DNA of 64,000 bases from Moringa oleifera (GCA_021397835.1 JAJFZO010000287.1:2482501-2546500); one strand, 5' to 3'; positions 37,101 to 47,700 are shown, counted from the stretch's first letter. Notes: generated by a model not told the origin, from the sequence alone. Numbers and translations are program-made.

Positions 37101-38629
37101 AAAAATGGTGACCTTTGCAGACTTTTTCTCTCAATAGGAGCCTACAACTTTCATCACTTCTTCTTAGCCTAGGATATCAAGAAAATCATCAAAGAAGTGG
37201 TACTACAATTCCAACTTTTTCAATTCTTTTAGACATGAAAAGATGCACCTAAAGAAGATGTCCAATCTACTAGCTGAGGTAAAAATCATACCCTCTACTT
37301 AAACATTCTTTTCTTTTTCTTATTTTTCACTCATAATTTCTTTTATTTGTAAGTTGTTTAAGAGTTTGTCTTGATAGCAGAGGAATATAAGATTCAAAGA
37401 AGCTGAGAAAGCTCTTAAAGAGGCTAGGAATTAAAAGAAGGGCTGAGCTGATAACTAAAGTCACCACTCTCTAAGTATAGAAGCAGAAGGCTGATCAGGA
37501 GATCATCATGCTGAAGGAAAAAATGGAAAAGATGAAGGTTGCCTTTGGATTTCAACAAGAGAAGCTGAAGAAAGAACACTTTGAGCAGTTGGCTATTGCT
37601 AGGAAGAAATTTGTAGTAGCCTTCAAAGATAGTGAAAAGTTAAACAGGATGATATTAGAATAGTATGCAAAAGTGTTTTGCTAGGTGAGGAAGGATACTA
37701 AAGCTAAGATGCTAAAGGAATATCATTACCTCAACTTGGATTTTATCACTATTGCTCTTAGTACTTCTTTCAGTTCTTAAGCTACTCCAACAGTGTCTAA
37801 CCCTATAAGTAGCTTTGTCTCCATCTCCTTGGATTCTATGAATCAGCTTTTACGGGAGTTAAATTAAAAGACCATTAATCCTTAGAAAAAGATTGACTAG
37901 ATATATTTTAATTCTTTCTAATCATGATGTAATCTTTTTGATGGGACATGAAATAGATTTTTTATTGCATTCTCTTATCTATTATCTCTTTTAACTACTA
38001 TCATAAGATGAAAACATAAAAGAACCATTAACTTCCATCTATGCAAAAATTGAAGATAGGCTTTTTTTTTTTCCTTTAAGTATAAACCAGACCTTTCTTA
38101 GGAAGAATGTTGTATATGTTAAATGAGAAGGTGAAGAGTCTGCTTTTACTAATAATAAGAGTTTTGACATCCTAAGATTTACTCTACAACCTTAGGCAAG
38201 CTTTCTATCACTCATCCTTGGGAATTTCAAACTCTTCCTAACTATAGGTAGACTTTACTAGGGGAAAGTATCGAAAAGGTCAACAGTATATCTTGACACT
38301 CTTTTTCCTTTAGATTAAATATTTCTATGTCCTGTCATTCGTATCCTTCCCTTTAGAAGACTTTTCCTTAGTCTTCACCATGAATTTCAAAATCTTCCCA
38401 TTCATAGGCAAACCTACCATGGTCATTATTAGTTTATCCCTAGGATGAGTGTTAAATTTTTCACCTCTGAAAGGTTGCCTACCAAATTCTCCCTCACAGG
38501 TCTAATTTCTCCCTCATCGAACTCCATTTGCAAAGTCTTCCTTAAGAGTTGTTGTTCTTCAAGCTACATGTTGACAATAGCATCTTTGATTTCTAGATTT
38601 TCGATAAGGATAAAATTTGGATATCAACA
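34169..38629 (-). repeat. 5' LTR of the Ogre element (4.46 kb)
   Basis: Starts TGTCAC and ends ATATCAACA, giving TG..CA ends, followed by TATAA (candidate TSD). Collinear with the left LTR through promoter-like and pyrimidine-rich blocks; small ORFs such as 36687-36965 are also present, shifted, in the other LTR (21758-21961 region) and are not genes. It has large indels against the left LTR, for example additional coding-like sequence at 37400-37800. Confidence 0.72.
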
Positions 38630-38634
38630 TATAA

Positions 38635-38949
38635 AATTTATTTTTAATTAATGATATTAAAAAATGTCTTAACGACATATCAATAATGGAAATGTTCGTC
38701 ACCAGTAGCTAAGCTTAGTGACGGACCATTCTCTTGTTGAGCTATTCACATCTGTCGCTAAGTAGCGATGGCTTGACATCAGAATTTAATCCGTCACTGA
38801 CCAATGAAAAACCTGGAATTGCTAATTCGTCACTAACTTCTTTTATGATGGACATATTCTATCGTTAATCTATTGTTATATTTTTTAATAACGAAATTTT
38901 ACGTTTAGTGACAAAATAATCCATTACTAAATTTAGCTGTTTTATAATG
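38635..38949 (+). mobile_element. CACTA-type 3' end (putative end of CACTA-1)
   Basis: Contains at least eight direct and inverted copies of a short motif around GTGACGGA / TCCGTCAC / GTCGCTAAG / TTAGTGACA, ending in TAGCTGTTTTATAATG. Such dense subterminal motifs next to a CATTATAAAA-type end are typical of CACTA ends and derived MITEs. It lies immediately after the Ogre insertion, so the simplest reading is the displaced 3' terminus of CACTA-1. An independent 300-bp MITE remains possible. Confidence 0.55.
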
Positions 38950-39399
38950 GATGCTTAAAACACAAATTTGAACGATGAATAAAAAACGTATTTAACATTC
39001 AGCCATAACAAATAAGTAAAAGGCCATACACATCATAAAGTAATGTAATTTTCACATGTAATTTCCACATTATTGATGTTTTATTAATTTTAAAATCCAC
39101 AGAAAGAAAAGAAAGAAAAACTTATTTTTAAATAATATGAATTTTTCAAACATATACAATATTTTCAAACAAAGACAATTACAAAATGTTTACTTTATCA
39201 AAAAATTTAAAAAATTCAAAAATTTTGATAATTAATTAATAAGTTTTGCCATAAAAAATATTTCGAACACATTTAAAGTTTGCTGGAAAATGCTTTATGA
39301 ACTCTTTAAATTATGGAGTGATTCGAATTTAAACTATTTTTGTTGCTTTTAAAAAAATTGAAGACTAATAATTATAATTTAACTCTGACACAAAAGATA

Positions 39400-39770
39400 A
39401 TTTTAATTAAATAAATAAATAAAAATAAAAAATTAATAAAATTAAAATTAATATAAAAAACTTTAAATGTATCTACTTTTTAATTTGAACTTTGAAAAAT
39501 GATTGATTTAATTGTACTCTTAAAGTTTTTATTTGGTTCAATTTAAACATTATCAAAAAAATTAAAAATTAAAAATATTCAAACTAAGCATCTCATATGA
39601 TTAATTTTGATTTAAAATTTTTTATATATAAACAATGTTTAAAGTACCATCATATAAAATTTTAAAATTTTAAAAACATTTTTTAAAAAATTTTACATTG
39701 TTAACATTTTAAAAATTTATTAAAAATAAATCATGAATATGAAATTTATTTAAATTTTTTGAGGATATTT
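39400..39770 (+). repeat. AT-rich dispersed repeat, copy 1 (plus orientation)
   Basis: Shares an ordered series of motifs with copies at 55340-55620 (plus) and 56560-56940 (minus): 'GATTGATTTAATT-TACTCTTAA', then 'CA-TTTAA--TTATCAAAAAAAT', then 'TTTA--GTACCATCATATAAAATTTT'. No coding capacity. It ends about 100 bases before the TATA-like box of the HPAT gene. Confidence 0.6.
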
Positions 39771-39873
39771 TAATAATAAAATTATTATTAATTTTTATAA
39801 TAAATTAAAATAAAAAATACTAGTAACTTAAAAAAAATTATATTTATCCAAAAAAATAATTTTCTCAATTCAA

Positions 39874-39880
39874 TATAAAA
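39874..39880 (+). promoter_or_regulatory. TATA-like box upstream of HPAT
   Basis: TATAAAA in CAATATAAAAATGG, at the junction where AT-rich repeat DNA changes to a GC-richer, pyrimidine-rich leader. It is the best placed TATA element for the gene; a transcription start about 30 bases downstream would give a ~1.5-kb unspliced 5' region. Inference only. Confidence 0.35.
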
Positions 39881-40180
39881 ATGGAAATGCTTCTTGGGCC
39901 AAAGGTTGTCCAATCTGAGGGGATGCCTCTGCAGCTCCCTTATTACTGGCATGCCATATTGGCAACTTAGAGATACGCAGTGGGATCTTCTCCCATGATT
40001 TCTGTCACTCTGATTTGTCAACTTCATCCTTGGTCAAATATTTCCATTCATGACTTCAAGTACCAAAACCACTTTTCGCTCACACTTTTCTGATCCTAAG
40101 ATCCATACTCCCTTCTCTTTCTTTCTCTGGGTCGGCAAGCTTTCTCCGAGTCTAACCATCTGCCCGCGTCACTCTTGTAC

Positions 40181-40181
<1 letters not shown>

Positions 40182-40212
<31 letters not shown>
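40182..40212. repeat. (TC)n microsatellite in the HPAT 5' leader
   Basis: About 15 uninterrupted TC units. CT-rich tracts are common in plant 5' UTRs and core promoters. A second pyrimidine microsatellite (TTTC/CTTT) lies at 40515-40558. Predicted ORFs across these tracts are artefacts of the repeat. Confidence 0.9.
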
Positions 40213-40213
<1 letters not shown>

Positions 40214-40458
40214 GTGTTGCGTTTGTGTATGTCCATCGTTTCTGTCTGTTTCCTTGTTTTAACGTATATATATGGGACAATATTGTTATGCTTTTTGTAC
40301 TTTATTTGTGCCAATTCTTACACTCGTTACTTTTTATTTATTTTATTGAAAGCCGTCTTCGGGTCTAATGTACACAACAATTCTTCAAGCTCCAACTCTC
40401 CCTTTCACTTTTCTTTTCCTTGCTTTATGTTGGTTATCCATTTCTTCACCTGTATAAG

Positions 40459-41236
40459 GTATAACTTACATGCTCGAATTTCACTTCGCGTTTCTGCTGT
40501 AATCTTCGGGTCAATTCTTCTCTCTTTCTTTCTTTTTTTCTTTCTTTCTTTCTTTTTTCCGGGCAGGACTTTATGAGACAGTGTGTCATGTTTGTGAATT
40601 TGCAATTAATGATAGTTTGCTTTGTGTAGTTCATCAGAGTTATGATCATTTTCCACTAGTTTACTGGACTTCGTTATCTATTTGGTTGCTTGGATTGTCT
40701 CAGTGATCTCTTGCCTCGATTTTATCTCTTCACATTCTTAATTCTCTGGTATTAATATATATATACAACATTTTGCTTTGGGTTGATGAATTACACGATT
40801 TTAATCACTTCTATGGGTTTGTTTATTAAGTTCAATTTCTCCATTTTAAGGATATCTTTCTGTTTAAAATGATAGTTCTCATCATTCTATCATGGAATTT
40901 TGTTTAATTTAAACCTATTTTGAGCTTTGTTTATACTCTTTTTAAATAGCTCATTGAACCTTTCATTTTCCAGTTTAGTTGCTATTTCTCCCAGAATTGC
41001 TTGAAGAAATCATGTCAGAAACTACTGCAACATTGTTTCTGGAATTATTAAAATTCAAATAAGTTTTATTTGTCAGGATCAGTGTAGCTGACTTTGGCTA
41101 GTTCATGGTTATGAATTAGTTGTGAGGTGTAACAATATTCCATTTGGTTGATATCTTGGGTCTGAATTGAATAATTTGGCAATGTGAACCCTGTTCAATC
41201 TGCTTTAGACTGACCTTTAATACTGCTTCTTATGCA
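40459..41236 (+). other. candidate 5' UTR intron of HPAT
   Basis: A good donor AAG/GTATAA at 40459 and a good acceptor TTATGCAG at 41229-41236 with an upstream T-rich tract could remove about 780 bases, joining a CT-rich first exon to the exon containing the ATG. Leader introns are common in plant genes with CT-rich 5' UTRs. Not provable without transcripts. Confidence 0.4.
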
Positions 41237-41447
41237 GGTTGCCTACCCTATTTTGGCTTTGTCATATATCTCCTAATTAGTGAATGTTGTGTTAGGCTCC
41301 ATGGTTCCCCAAAACTGCTGAACTGGAAACATATGCCGTGATGAATGGATCTTGATGCATAACTTGCTTATTGCTGAAATTTTGTTGAGTGTTTGGAGAT
41401 CTGGGATTCTGATTTTGTGGTAATTGGCTGTAGCTTATAGAAAGACC

Positions 41448-43646
41448 ATGGGGCGAGCTTCACCACTGTTTCTGGTTGTTTTGGCTTTTGGGTTTTTCTT
41501 TCTTACATATAATTTGCTAACCGTTGTAATGCACAATAGATCCAGTGGAAAATGGATAAGTGATGATTCAGATGATGGACTATTCTTTGATCCTGTTGTC
41601 AAGATGCCTGAAAACATGAAAAAGCCAAAAGTTTCCAAATCACCTTTCCATGTTGCCTTAACAACCACTGATGCTCCTTACAGCAAATGGCAGTGTCGTA
41701 TTATGTACTACTGGTACAAGAAGAAAAAAGATCTGCCCAGGTCAGAGATGGGAGGATTCACACGGATTTTGCACTCAGGAGAGCCTGACAACTTGATGGA
41801 TGAGATCCCCACAGTTGTTGTTGATCCTCTTCCAGACGGTCTGGATCAGGTCAGTTTATTGCAATGCTGTTGTTGACACTAAGTCATAGTTTTTTACTAT
41901 AATATTACTTATCCATTGAAAGTTCCTTCTCAAATATGCTTACCACACTCAGACACAATATGGCCATTTCCCCACTCAGCTGAAAAGTCTTTGGGTGTTC
42001 TCTGTTGTCTTCCCTTAAATATGTTTTATTAAGTATATGCAGATGATTACTGGACATAGTTATAGAATTAATTCTATGTATTCTTTTCTTGACTTTGTTT
42101 CTAATTTTCTACTCAGGGATATATTGTCTTAAATAGACCTTGGGCATTCGTGCAATGGCTTGAAAAGGCCACAATTGAAGAAGAGTGAGCTTTCATTTAG
42201 CTTATGATCTCATGTTTTTGTTCAATTGCCAAAAACTACTTATTAAAGGCTGTTGTTGCTTCTTCTTTTGGTTCAGGTACATATTGATGGCAGAGCCAGA
42301 TCACATATTTATAAACCCCCTCCCCAACTTGGCAGATGCTGGATACCCAGTTGCCTTCCCATTCTTCTATATCAAGCCTGAGAAGCATGAAAGATTAATC
42401 AGGAAGTTTTATCCAGATGAGAATGGTCCTGTCACAGATATTGATCCAATTGGCAATTCTCCTGTTATCATTAAAAAGGTGAAATCCCTTCTAAACTAAT
42501 ATGTTTACTAAGTCTGAGCTTCATCTAGCCTCTGTGATAGGCCAGTCGGGTGAAGCACTTGTCATCATTATCATTACTTTTGTTATGATTCATAGAATAA
42601 TTTCTGTGATCATTCATATTCAGGATTTGCTGGAAAAGATCGCTCCTACATGGATGAATGTTTCTTTGAAAATGAAAAATGACTGGGAGACTGATAAGGC
42701 TTTTGGATGGGTGCTAGAGATGTAAGTACAGGAGAATAAGTGTTTATTCATTACGTATTTGCCTTTGATATGTTCCTCAACACTTTGTTTTCCTTGTTGA
42801 ACAAAGGTATGGTTACGCTGTAGCCTCTGCTTTGCATGGTGTGCATCATATCCTTCATAAGGACTTCATGCTGCAGGTTCGGACCTAATTTTCTGCAATC
42901 TTTAGCTCTGGAATTGATTTCCAGAGTCTTCTCCAGGCTTGCAGCCGCTGCATTTATTAACAAATGTTGGATTGTTGGATTTGCAGCCCCCGTGGGATTT
43001 GGAAACCGGTGAAAAGTTCATCATTCATTACACCTATGGATGTGACTACAACCTGAAGGTTAACCCTCTTTCCAGGCTACTCTGCACAAACTAAAAGATA
43101 TTTCCATATTTTTAGCTGAATCTTCCAAATTGTATTCTAATCTAACGGTCTATGCAACGAGGCCCTGAACTATCACCACTAAAATCCTCGCATCTTATTA
43201 CTTAGCAAAGTTTCTCGAAGATCCTGGACTAGTTGGCAAAATGAGATCTGTTAGCTAACTTTAGCTGGGGAGTTTTTGTCATGGGCTTTATAACATTATG
43301 AGTTGCTTGATATCCAGGGTGAGCTGACATATGGTAAAATGGGAGAGTGGCGATTCGACAAGAGAACATATCTACGGGGGCCTCCACCGAGGAATCTCTC
43401 CTTGCCTCCTCCAGGAGTTCCAGAAAGCGTGGTATGTGTACATAGTGTCAAAAACTTTTCTTATTTGTTTCTATGGAGTACATAGCTAGCAGATTATGAA
43501 AACAGCAGAGGCATCCACTTGGTTTATGGACTCTGTACTGGCAATTACATCAGATTAAAATGATCTTGTGATCTTATATGCAGGTGACCCTTGTAAAGAT
43601 GGTTAATGAAGCTACTGCTAACATTCCTGATTGGGACTCACAATAG
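41448..43646 (+). CDS. HPAT: Hydroxyproline O-arabinosyltransferase (HPAT/RDN1 family), 8 exons
   Basis: Golgi glycosyltransferase that adds the first L-arabinose to hydroxyproline of extensins and small secreted signal peptides (family knowledge: HPAT1-3, RDN1; CAZy GT95). Exons: 41448-41849, 42117-42184, 42277-42478, 42624-42721, 42807-42876, 42987-43058, 43318-43431, 43584-43646; total 1089 nt, 362 codons plus stop TAG. All introns are GT..AG and the frame stays open through every junction, so the model is complete and of family length. Residues 7-28 form one hydrophobic anchor (type II protein), followed by a stem and the catalytic region with 'HVALTTTDAPYSKWQCRIMY', MAEPDH (161-166), 'GNSPVIIKK', 'IAPTWMNVS', 'FGWVLEMYGYA' and 'HYTYGCDYNLKGELTYGK'. 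The ATG at 41448 gives the conserved MGRASP start. An upstream in-frame TTG is not a start. The only intact gene in the window. Confidence 0.97.
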
Positions 43647-43900
43647 ATATCACCCGGAGATAAGTACCGGAAACTTAAATTTGTTGGAGAAGGGAGATTT
43701 TTTGGATCTCAGGATAGCTTTGGTAGAGCATGTTGATGTGCACAGACAGCAGAATTTCCATAGTGAGGAATAGAAAAGGTCTCCCATCAAACTAAAGTTT
43801 TATTTTCTTTTTTAGAATGACTTTATAGAACAGTATTGAAAAAATATATGTACATTTTTTATGAAATAGTCCATCTTACAAAATTGAATCTAATTTCGTT
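43647..43900 (+). other. HPAT 3' UTR (inferred)
   Basis: After the stop, about 200 bases of balanced composition give way near 43800-43870 to AT-rich DNA with T-rich and AATATATGTA elements suited to plant polyadenylation. No canonical AATAAA within 200 bases; the end is a guess. Confidence 0.45.
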
Positions 43901-45282
43901 TAATTTATTTATTTTTACTAAATATATATAATGTTAAATGCTTATTAATTTCAAATTCACCATAATAAATTGAAAACAAAATCAAAATCATGGCATATAT
44001 TTTTATAAAAATTGTTGTATTTACATTATTTCTTTATTGTTATCGGAAAGCTAAGTCATGCTTGGAAAGAAGAATAAAGGGAGACCCTTTTGGTTCTTCT
44101 CATTCCTTTTGCTTTCCAATATAATCATAGCATCTCACACCTAAACTTACCTTCTCCAAAAAGATGCCTTCAGCTTTTATCCTTTTATGATGATGGCATG
44201 AGATAGGCAATGACATACACTATCCCACTTTTTCCCAACCTTGATTCCAATCAAACTTATATGAAGTGAAATTCAATGAGAATGGTAAGAGTTTTGTCAG
44301 AAAACTTATATTAAGTGATCGAGATATCTTCTTAAATCATTAAATCACATTTACTAGGCCTTTAAGTTGATCTCAGTGGGAATTTAGACATTTAGCCATA
44401 TATAATTACATCACATGCGTGTGTATCTTTCGATAATAATGTCATGTGTTAGTTTGTCAATCGAATTATGATTTTTCTCATATATGTTTAAAATTAGATT
44501 AACTAAGGGAAGAAAAAAAAAAGAAATAAATGGGAAGATATTGAAATGGGAGTGACCATTCCTAGGCTTATGTTGTCATGGTGCAATTTCTTGGTATGTC
44601 CAAAATAGTCAAATCACATAATAATTCTGAATTTTAGAAAAAAAAAACAAAAAAAGACATGCTCTGTGGGCACCGAGCACTAAAGTGTGTCATTGTGGCC
44701 CAGACCACTAAAGTTTGTTTGGGGCCCATTTCAGCTATCGGATAAAACGCGGTGAAGCAAAGTGCACTGTTTTGGGACTTGCTAAAAGTACACGCGAATT
44801 CTAGACCCTGTCCTCCTGCTGGGGACCGTAACACCCACTATCTACTTATTTTCATTTTTTTATTATTTAAATTTAAAAAAAACCTTCATATTTGTGATGG
44901 GTATTTTTAAAAAATTAATAAATAATAGAATAAATTTAAAAATAAGATAGTGGCTTGATGGGCATAGCAAGCATGGTCCTATGAGTTCAAAAGCGTTCCT
45001 GGCTCTAAGAATTAATTTTCTTTTTTTTATATAATATATATATATTAATAAATCCTACCTTTAAAAAGAAAGAAAATTTTTCTTTTTTTTTAATTCATGT
45101 ATTTAATTTTCTTAACACAATTATTTATTTAAAAAATATGAGATAGGCTGAAACAAAAAAATAATAATAAAACATTTTCAAAATATCATGGACCTTATAA
45201 ATCATAGAATGAAAACCTTTTCTCTTTTCTCTTCCATTCTCCTTTCTTTTTCATGCTTCTCTCAAGAAACCTTAGATCTCAC
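43901..45282. other. intergenic DNA between HPAT and copia-2
   Basis: Mostly AT-rich with no gene. A richer patch at 44655-44840 includes two direct copies of CACTAAAGT-TG and has a small minus ORF (44634-44834) without recognisable product. The tRNA-like patch at 44949-45060 is listed separately. Confidence 0.5.
44949..45060 (+). repeat. possible tRNA-derived SINE or tRNA fossil
   Basis: 'AGTGGCTTGATGGGCATAGC' resembles a pol III A box (TGGCNNAGTGG) and 'ATGAGTTCAAAAGC' about 30 bases later a degenerate B box (GGTTCGAANCC), followed by a T-rich tail. Matches are weak and no cloverleaf can be drawn. Listed as a hint only. Confidence 0.25.
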
Positions 45283-45593
45283 ATACTATTTCTTAAATTT
45301 AAACTGACATATAACACACATAACACATGGCTTTAATATATTTTAAATAATAAACTATAAAAGTAAAAATAATTTAAATGATACAGACTAAACGTGTACA
45401 AATTCGTACCTCATTCATATTATTAATGATAAGTTGATAACATAACTGGGTATATATATATATAATCTCAACTTCTACATTTCATGATTTATATGATCTA
45501 AATATATGAACATGATATTTGAAACTCTATTTATGATTTTTTTACAATAGATATCAACATAGTCATGTTAAATTAACCCTAAGATGTCTTTCA
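45283..45593 (+). repeat. copia-2 5' LTR (deleted)
   Basis: Collinear with the 3' LTR from 'TATTTCTTAAATTT' to 'GATGTCTTTCA', with two gaps. Contains a TA microsatellite at 45451-45463. The exact start is set by similarity only. Confidence 0.7.
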
Positions 45594-45595
45594 TT

Positions 45596-45607
45596 TGGTA
45601 TTAGGGC
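45596..45607 (+). other. primer-binding site (tRNA-iMet type)
   Basis: TGGTATTAGGGC lies two bases after the LTR end and matches the copia consensus TGGTATCAGAGC, complementary to the initiator tRNA-Met 3' end, with two transitions. Confidence 0.8.
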
Positions 45608-46790
45608 ATGTTATAAGAATCATGATGGATACATATTAATGATTAAATACATGAAGTTTTATGTTTACTTTGTAGTTCATGTTGTGAATGTATAATTTAT
45701 TCCATACATTCAATGTGGTCTTAGGTGAAAACTTATTATAAAATTAAAAATTATTCATCTTTAAAAAGGATTTGGAATTAGGAGCATCCACGAATTTATG
45801 AGTAATTTTGGGCATTCTCTTAAATACAGGAGTGCTGGGCATCTGACAAATGAATACTAGGCAAGATGTCCAACTATGTCACGATGGAAGACGCAAGCTC
45901 CCTCCCCTCAAATTCTGTCAAATGGGGCCCCCAATTTGGTTAGTGGAGGAGCCCCCAATTTGATTCTTGGGTGTTGGAAACATATTGAACAGTGAAGCAA
46001 AACATAAACGAAACTAAAGTAGGGTTTGGAGCGGGGCCCAGTAAAGACCCTGTAGGTGGAATTAAGGGGGTTAAAATGGGGTCCCAACAAATGGAACCCA
46101 AATAAAATCCAATTGAATGCATCACTCAGACATGATGTAGGTGTGATGCAAAGATGCAGTTATAGTTCAACACCCAGCACGGGACCCAACATGGGTTTGC
46201 TAAGCAACTGCACAACAAAAGCGGACTTAAAACGGATCCTTTAAATTAATGGTATTTTAAAATATAAAAACAAATAAATAATAATAATATTGAATAAAGT
46301 AAAAGAGTATTTAGATCTGTAAATATTGATTTACAATATATTTGTTTACATAAATTCCAATAAAGTGAACTAATATAATCATCAAAGTGATAATTATTAG
46401 GTCAAATTTAGTGCATTTTATGTAAATAAAACTGTATATCTATACTAAAAATAATCGACCCAAAGAAATATTACTTTTAGGTCAATACATATAGTAGCTA
46501 ATTTAAGATAAAATTTTATATATCATGCATGTAATATGTCGATCCAAAGAAACTCATATTATATGGTTGATTGAAGTGTTTTTTGAGCTATGTTTCAAGT
46601 GCATTTCTAACAAATTATATTTTAGTGTAAAGATTAAATGCAATATTGTTGTATTTGGTATTTTATTATGAGTCTACATATATATTTGTATGTATTTGCG
46701 CTTATTTAGAACTACTTGCTTAAATATATGTATGTTTAGTTTATAATGCGAGTTTTATTCTTTATTTTATGTAATGAGCTCTATATCTGC
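45608..46790 (+). other. copia-2 leader with an unexplained GC-richer patch
   Basis: About 1.2 kb between primer site and gag, long for a copia leader. The part at 45780-46250 is richer in G+C, contains short direct repeats such as AGCCCCCAATTTG and CGGGACCCAACATGGG, and reads in no copia frame, so it may be an inserted fragment. The rest is AT-rich. Confidence 0.45.
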
Positions 46791-47700
46791 CAACATCAAT
46801 AGTATTCCAATACGAAATGGCACTAACTTTAAGAAATGCAAGGAACACCTAATAATCGTGTTAGGTTATATGAATCTAGATGACGTATTTAAGGAGGATT
46901 GTCCCGCACTTTTGACCAGAGAAAGCATTATTGAGTAGAAGACTACATTTAAGAAATGGGAATTATCCAACTGCATGTGTCTTAGGATCATAAAACTGTC
47001 CATTCTGAAATCTTTCAAGGGTTCAAACCTTGAGGAGGAAGATGTCAAATCTTTTCTTAAACAGATTATAGACCGATTCACCACTAATGAAAAGATCAAG
47101 ACAACTACCATTCTTACCAAACTTGTCTTTATACGGTATAAATAAAAGGGAAACATTATAGAGTACATTATTAAGATGTCTAATGGTAAAACCAAGAATT
47201 TTTATCAAGGTTGCTAAATTTTTATCAGGGTGGGCTAAAAAAAAAAGGTTAAACATTCTTTGCATAATAAAAAAGAAAAAAAAAAGAAAGAAATAAGTTT
47301 AAAATATAAAAATAAATTACAATTTTTTAAAAATAATTTACCCCAGGCTATAGCTCGTGGTAGCCCTCGCATAACTTTGCCGCTAGAGTTATCCAATCTA
47401 GTTGAAAGACTTAAGGTACTAAAATTAGAGATGTTTGAGAGCATCCTTGTGCACTTGGTCTTGGTACCTACATAGTTCACTCCATTTAAGATAAGTTATA
47501 ATACTCAAAAAGAGAAGTGGACTCTCAATGAGCTTATTGCTTAATATGAACAAGAAAATGAGAGATTAAAGCATGAGACATCTAAGAGTTTTCATTTGGC
47601 ATCCACCTTCCAAGACTCGAGCAAAAAGAAAAAAACACCAAAGGCAAATGTAAGCAAACTGCAGATCCTAGGGCTTTAGGCCATAAGAACAAAAAAATAA
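46790..47700 (+). pseudogene. copia-2 gag (UBN2-type)
   Basis: Plus-strand reading with frame changes: 'GTNFKKCKEHLIIVLGYMNL', 'TFKKWELSNCMCLRIIKLSI', 'DRFTTNEKIKTTTILTKLVF', then 'ERLKVLKLEMFESILVHLVL' (47397-47460) and 'ISYNTQKEKWTLNELIA' (47490-47540), the gag_UBN2 family sequence. A small insert or indel at 47195-47380 and stops separate the halves. Minus-strand ORFs here are shadows. Confidence 0.8.

Larger units (their letters stand above)
19215..38629 (-). mobile_element. Giant Ty3/gypsy retrotransposon, Tat/Ogre type
   Basis: About 19.4 kb, transcribed on the minus strand. Two direct repeats (19215 to about 23400 and 34169-38629) match along their length in the same order and are the LTRs, over 4 kb each. 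Between them, in element order (right to left), are a primer-binding site, an extra ORF1, gag, protease, reverse transcriptase with RNase H, a second archaeal-type RNase H, integrase, and a repeat-rich 3' UTR. An additional ORF before gag, very long LTRs and a second RNase H between RT and integrase define Tat/Ogre elements in plants. All ORFs are broken. LTR divergence is obvious by eye with many indels, so the insertion is old. Confidence 0.85.
3540..38949 (+). mobile_element. CACTA (En/Spm) element 1, host of the nest
   Basis: A plus-strand CACTA element inferred from three blocks: TNP2 transposase (3545-6960), second-ORF exons (10470-11816 and 18229-19050) and a 3' terminal block (38635-38949) ending in GCTGTTTTATAATG. 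The reverse complement of that end, CATTATAAAACAGC, looks like a CACTA terminus. Removing the nested CACTA-2 and Ogre elements leaves about 9.6 kb, a normal size for an autonomous CACTA. The 5' terminal repeat was not found, so the start is only where coding similarity begins. Linking the 38.6-38.9 kb block to this element is an inference from position and CACTA-like subterminal repeats. Confidence 0.6.

Noticed and set aside
40175..40576. 133-codon plus-strand ORF beginning with a Ser-Leu repeat
   Set aside because: The start is the (TC)n microsatellite and the end the CTTT microsatellite; no recognisable protein, and it lies in the HPAT leader.
40405..40649. Lys/Arg/Glu-rich minus-strand ORFs
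   Set aside because: They are translations of the complementary purine microsatellite.
41424..41447. Upstream extension of the HPAT frame
   Set aside because: It begins with TTG, not ATG; the family N-terminus MGRASP starts at 41448.
41435..41668. Minus-strand ORF opposite HPAT exon 1
   Set aside because: Shadow of the coding exon, no family resemblance.
42185..42276. Open reading from the HPAT exon 2 donor into intron 2
   Set aside because: Spliced reading GAA-GAG-TAC joins exon 2 to exon 3 in the conserved frame; the upstream ORF part is intron.
44634..44834. 66-codon minus ORF in a GC-richer patch
   Set aside because: No family recognised, poly-Phe end from an A run, no promoter or splice context.
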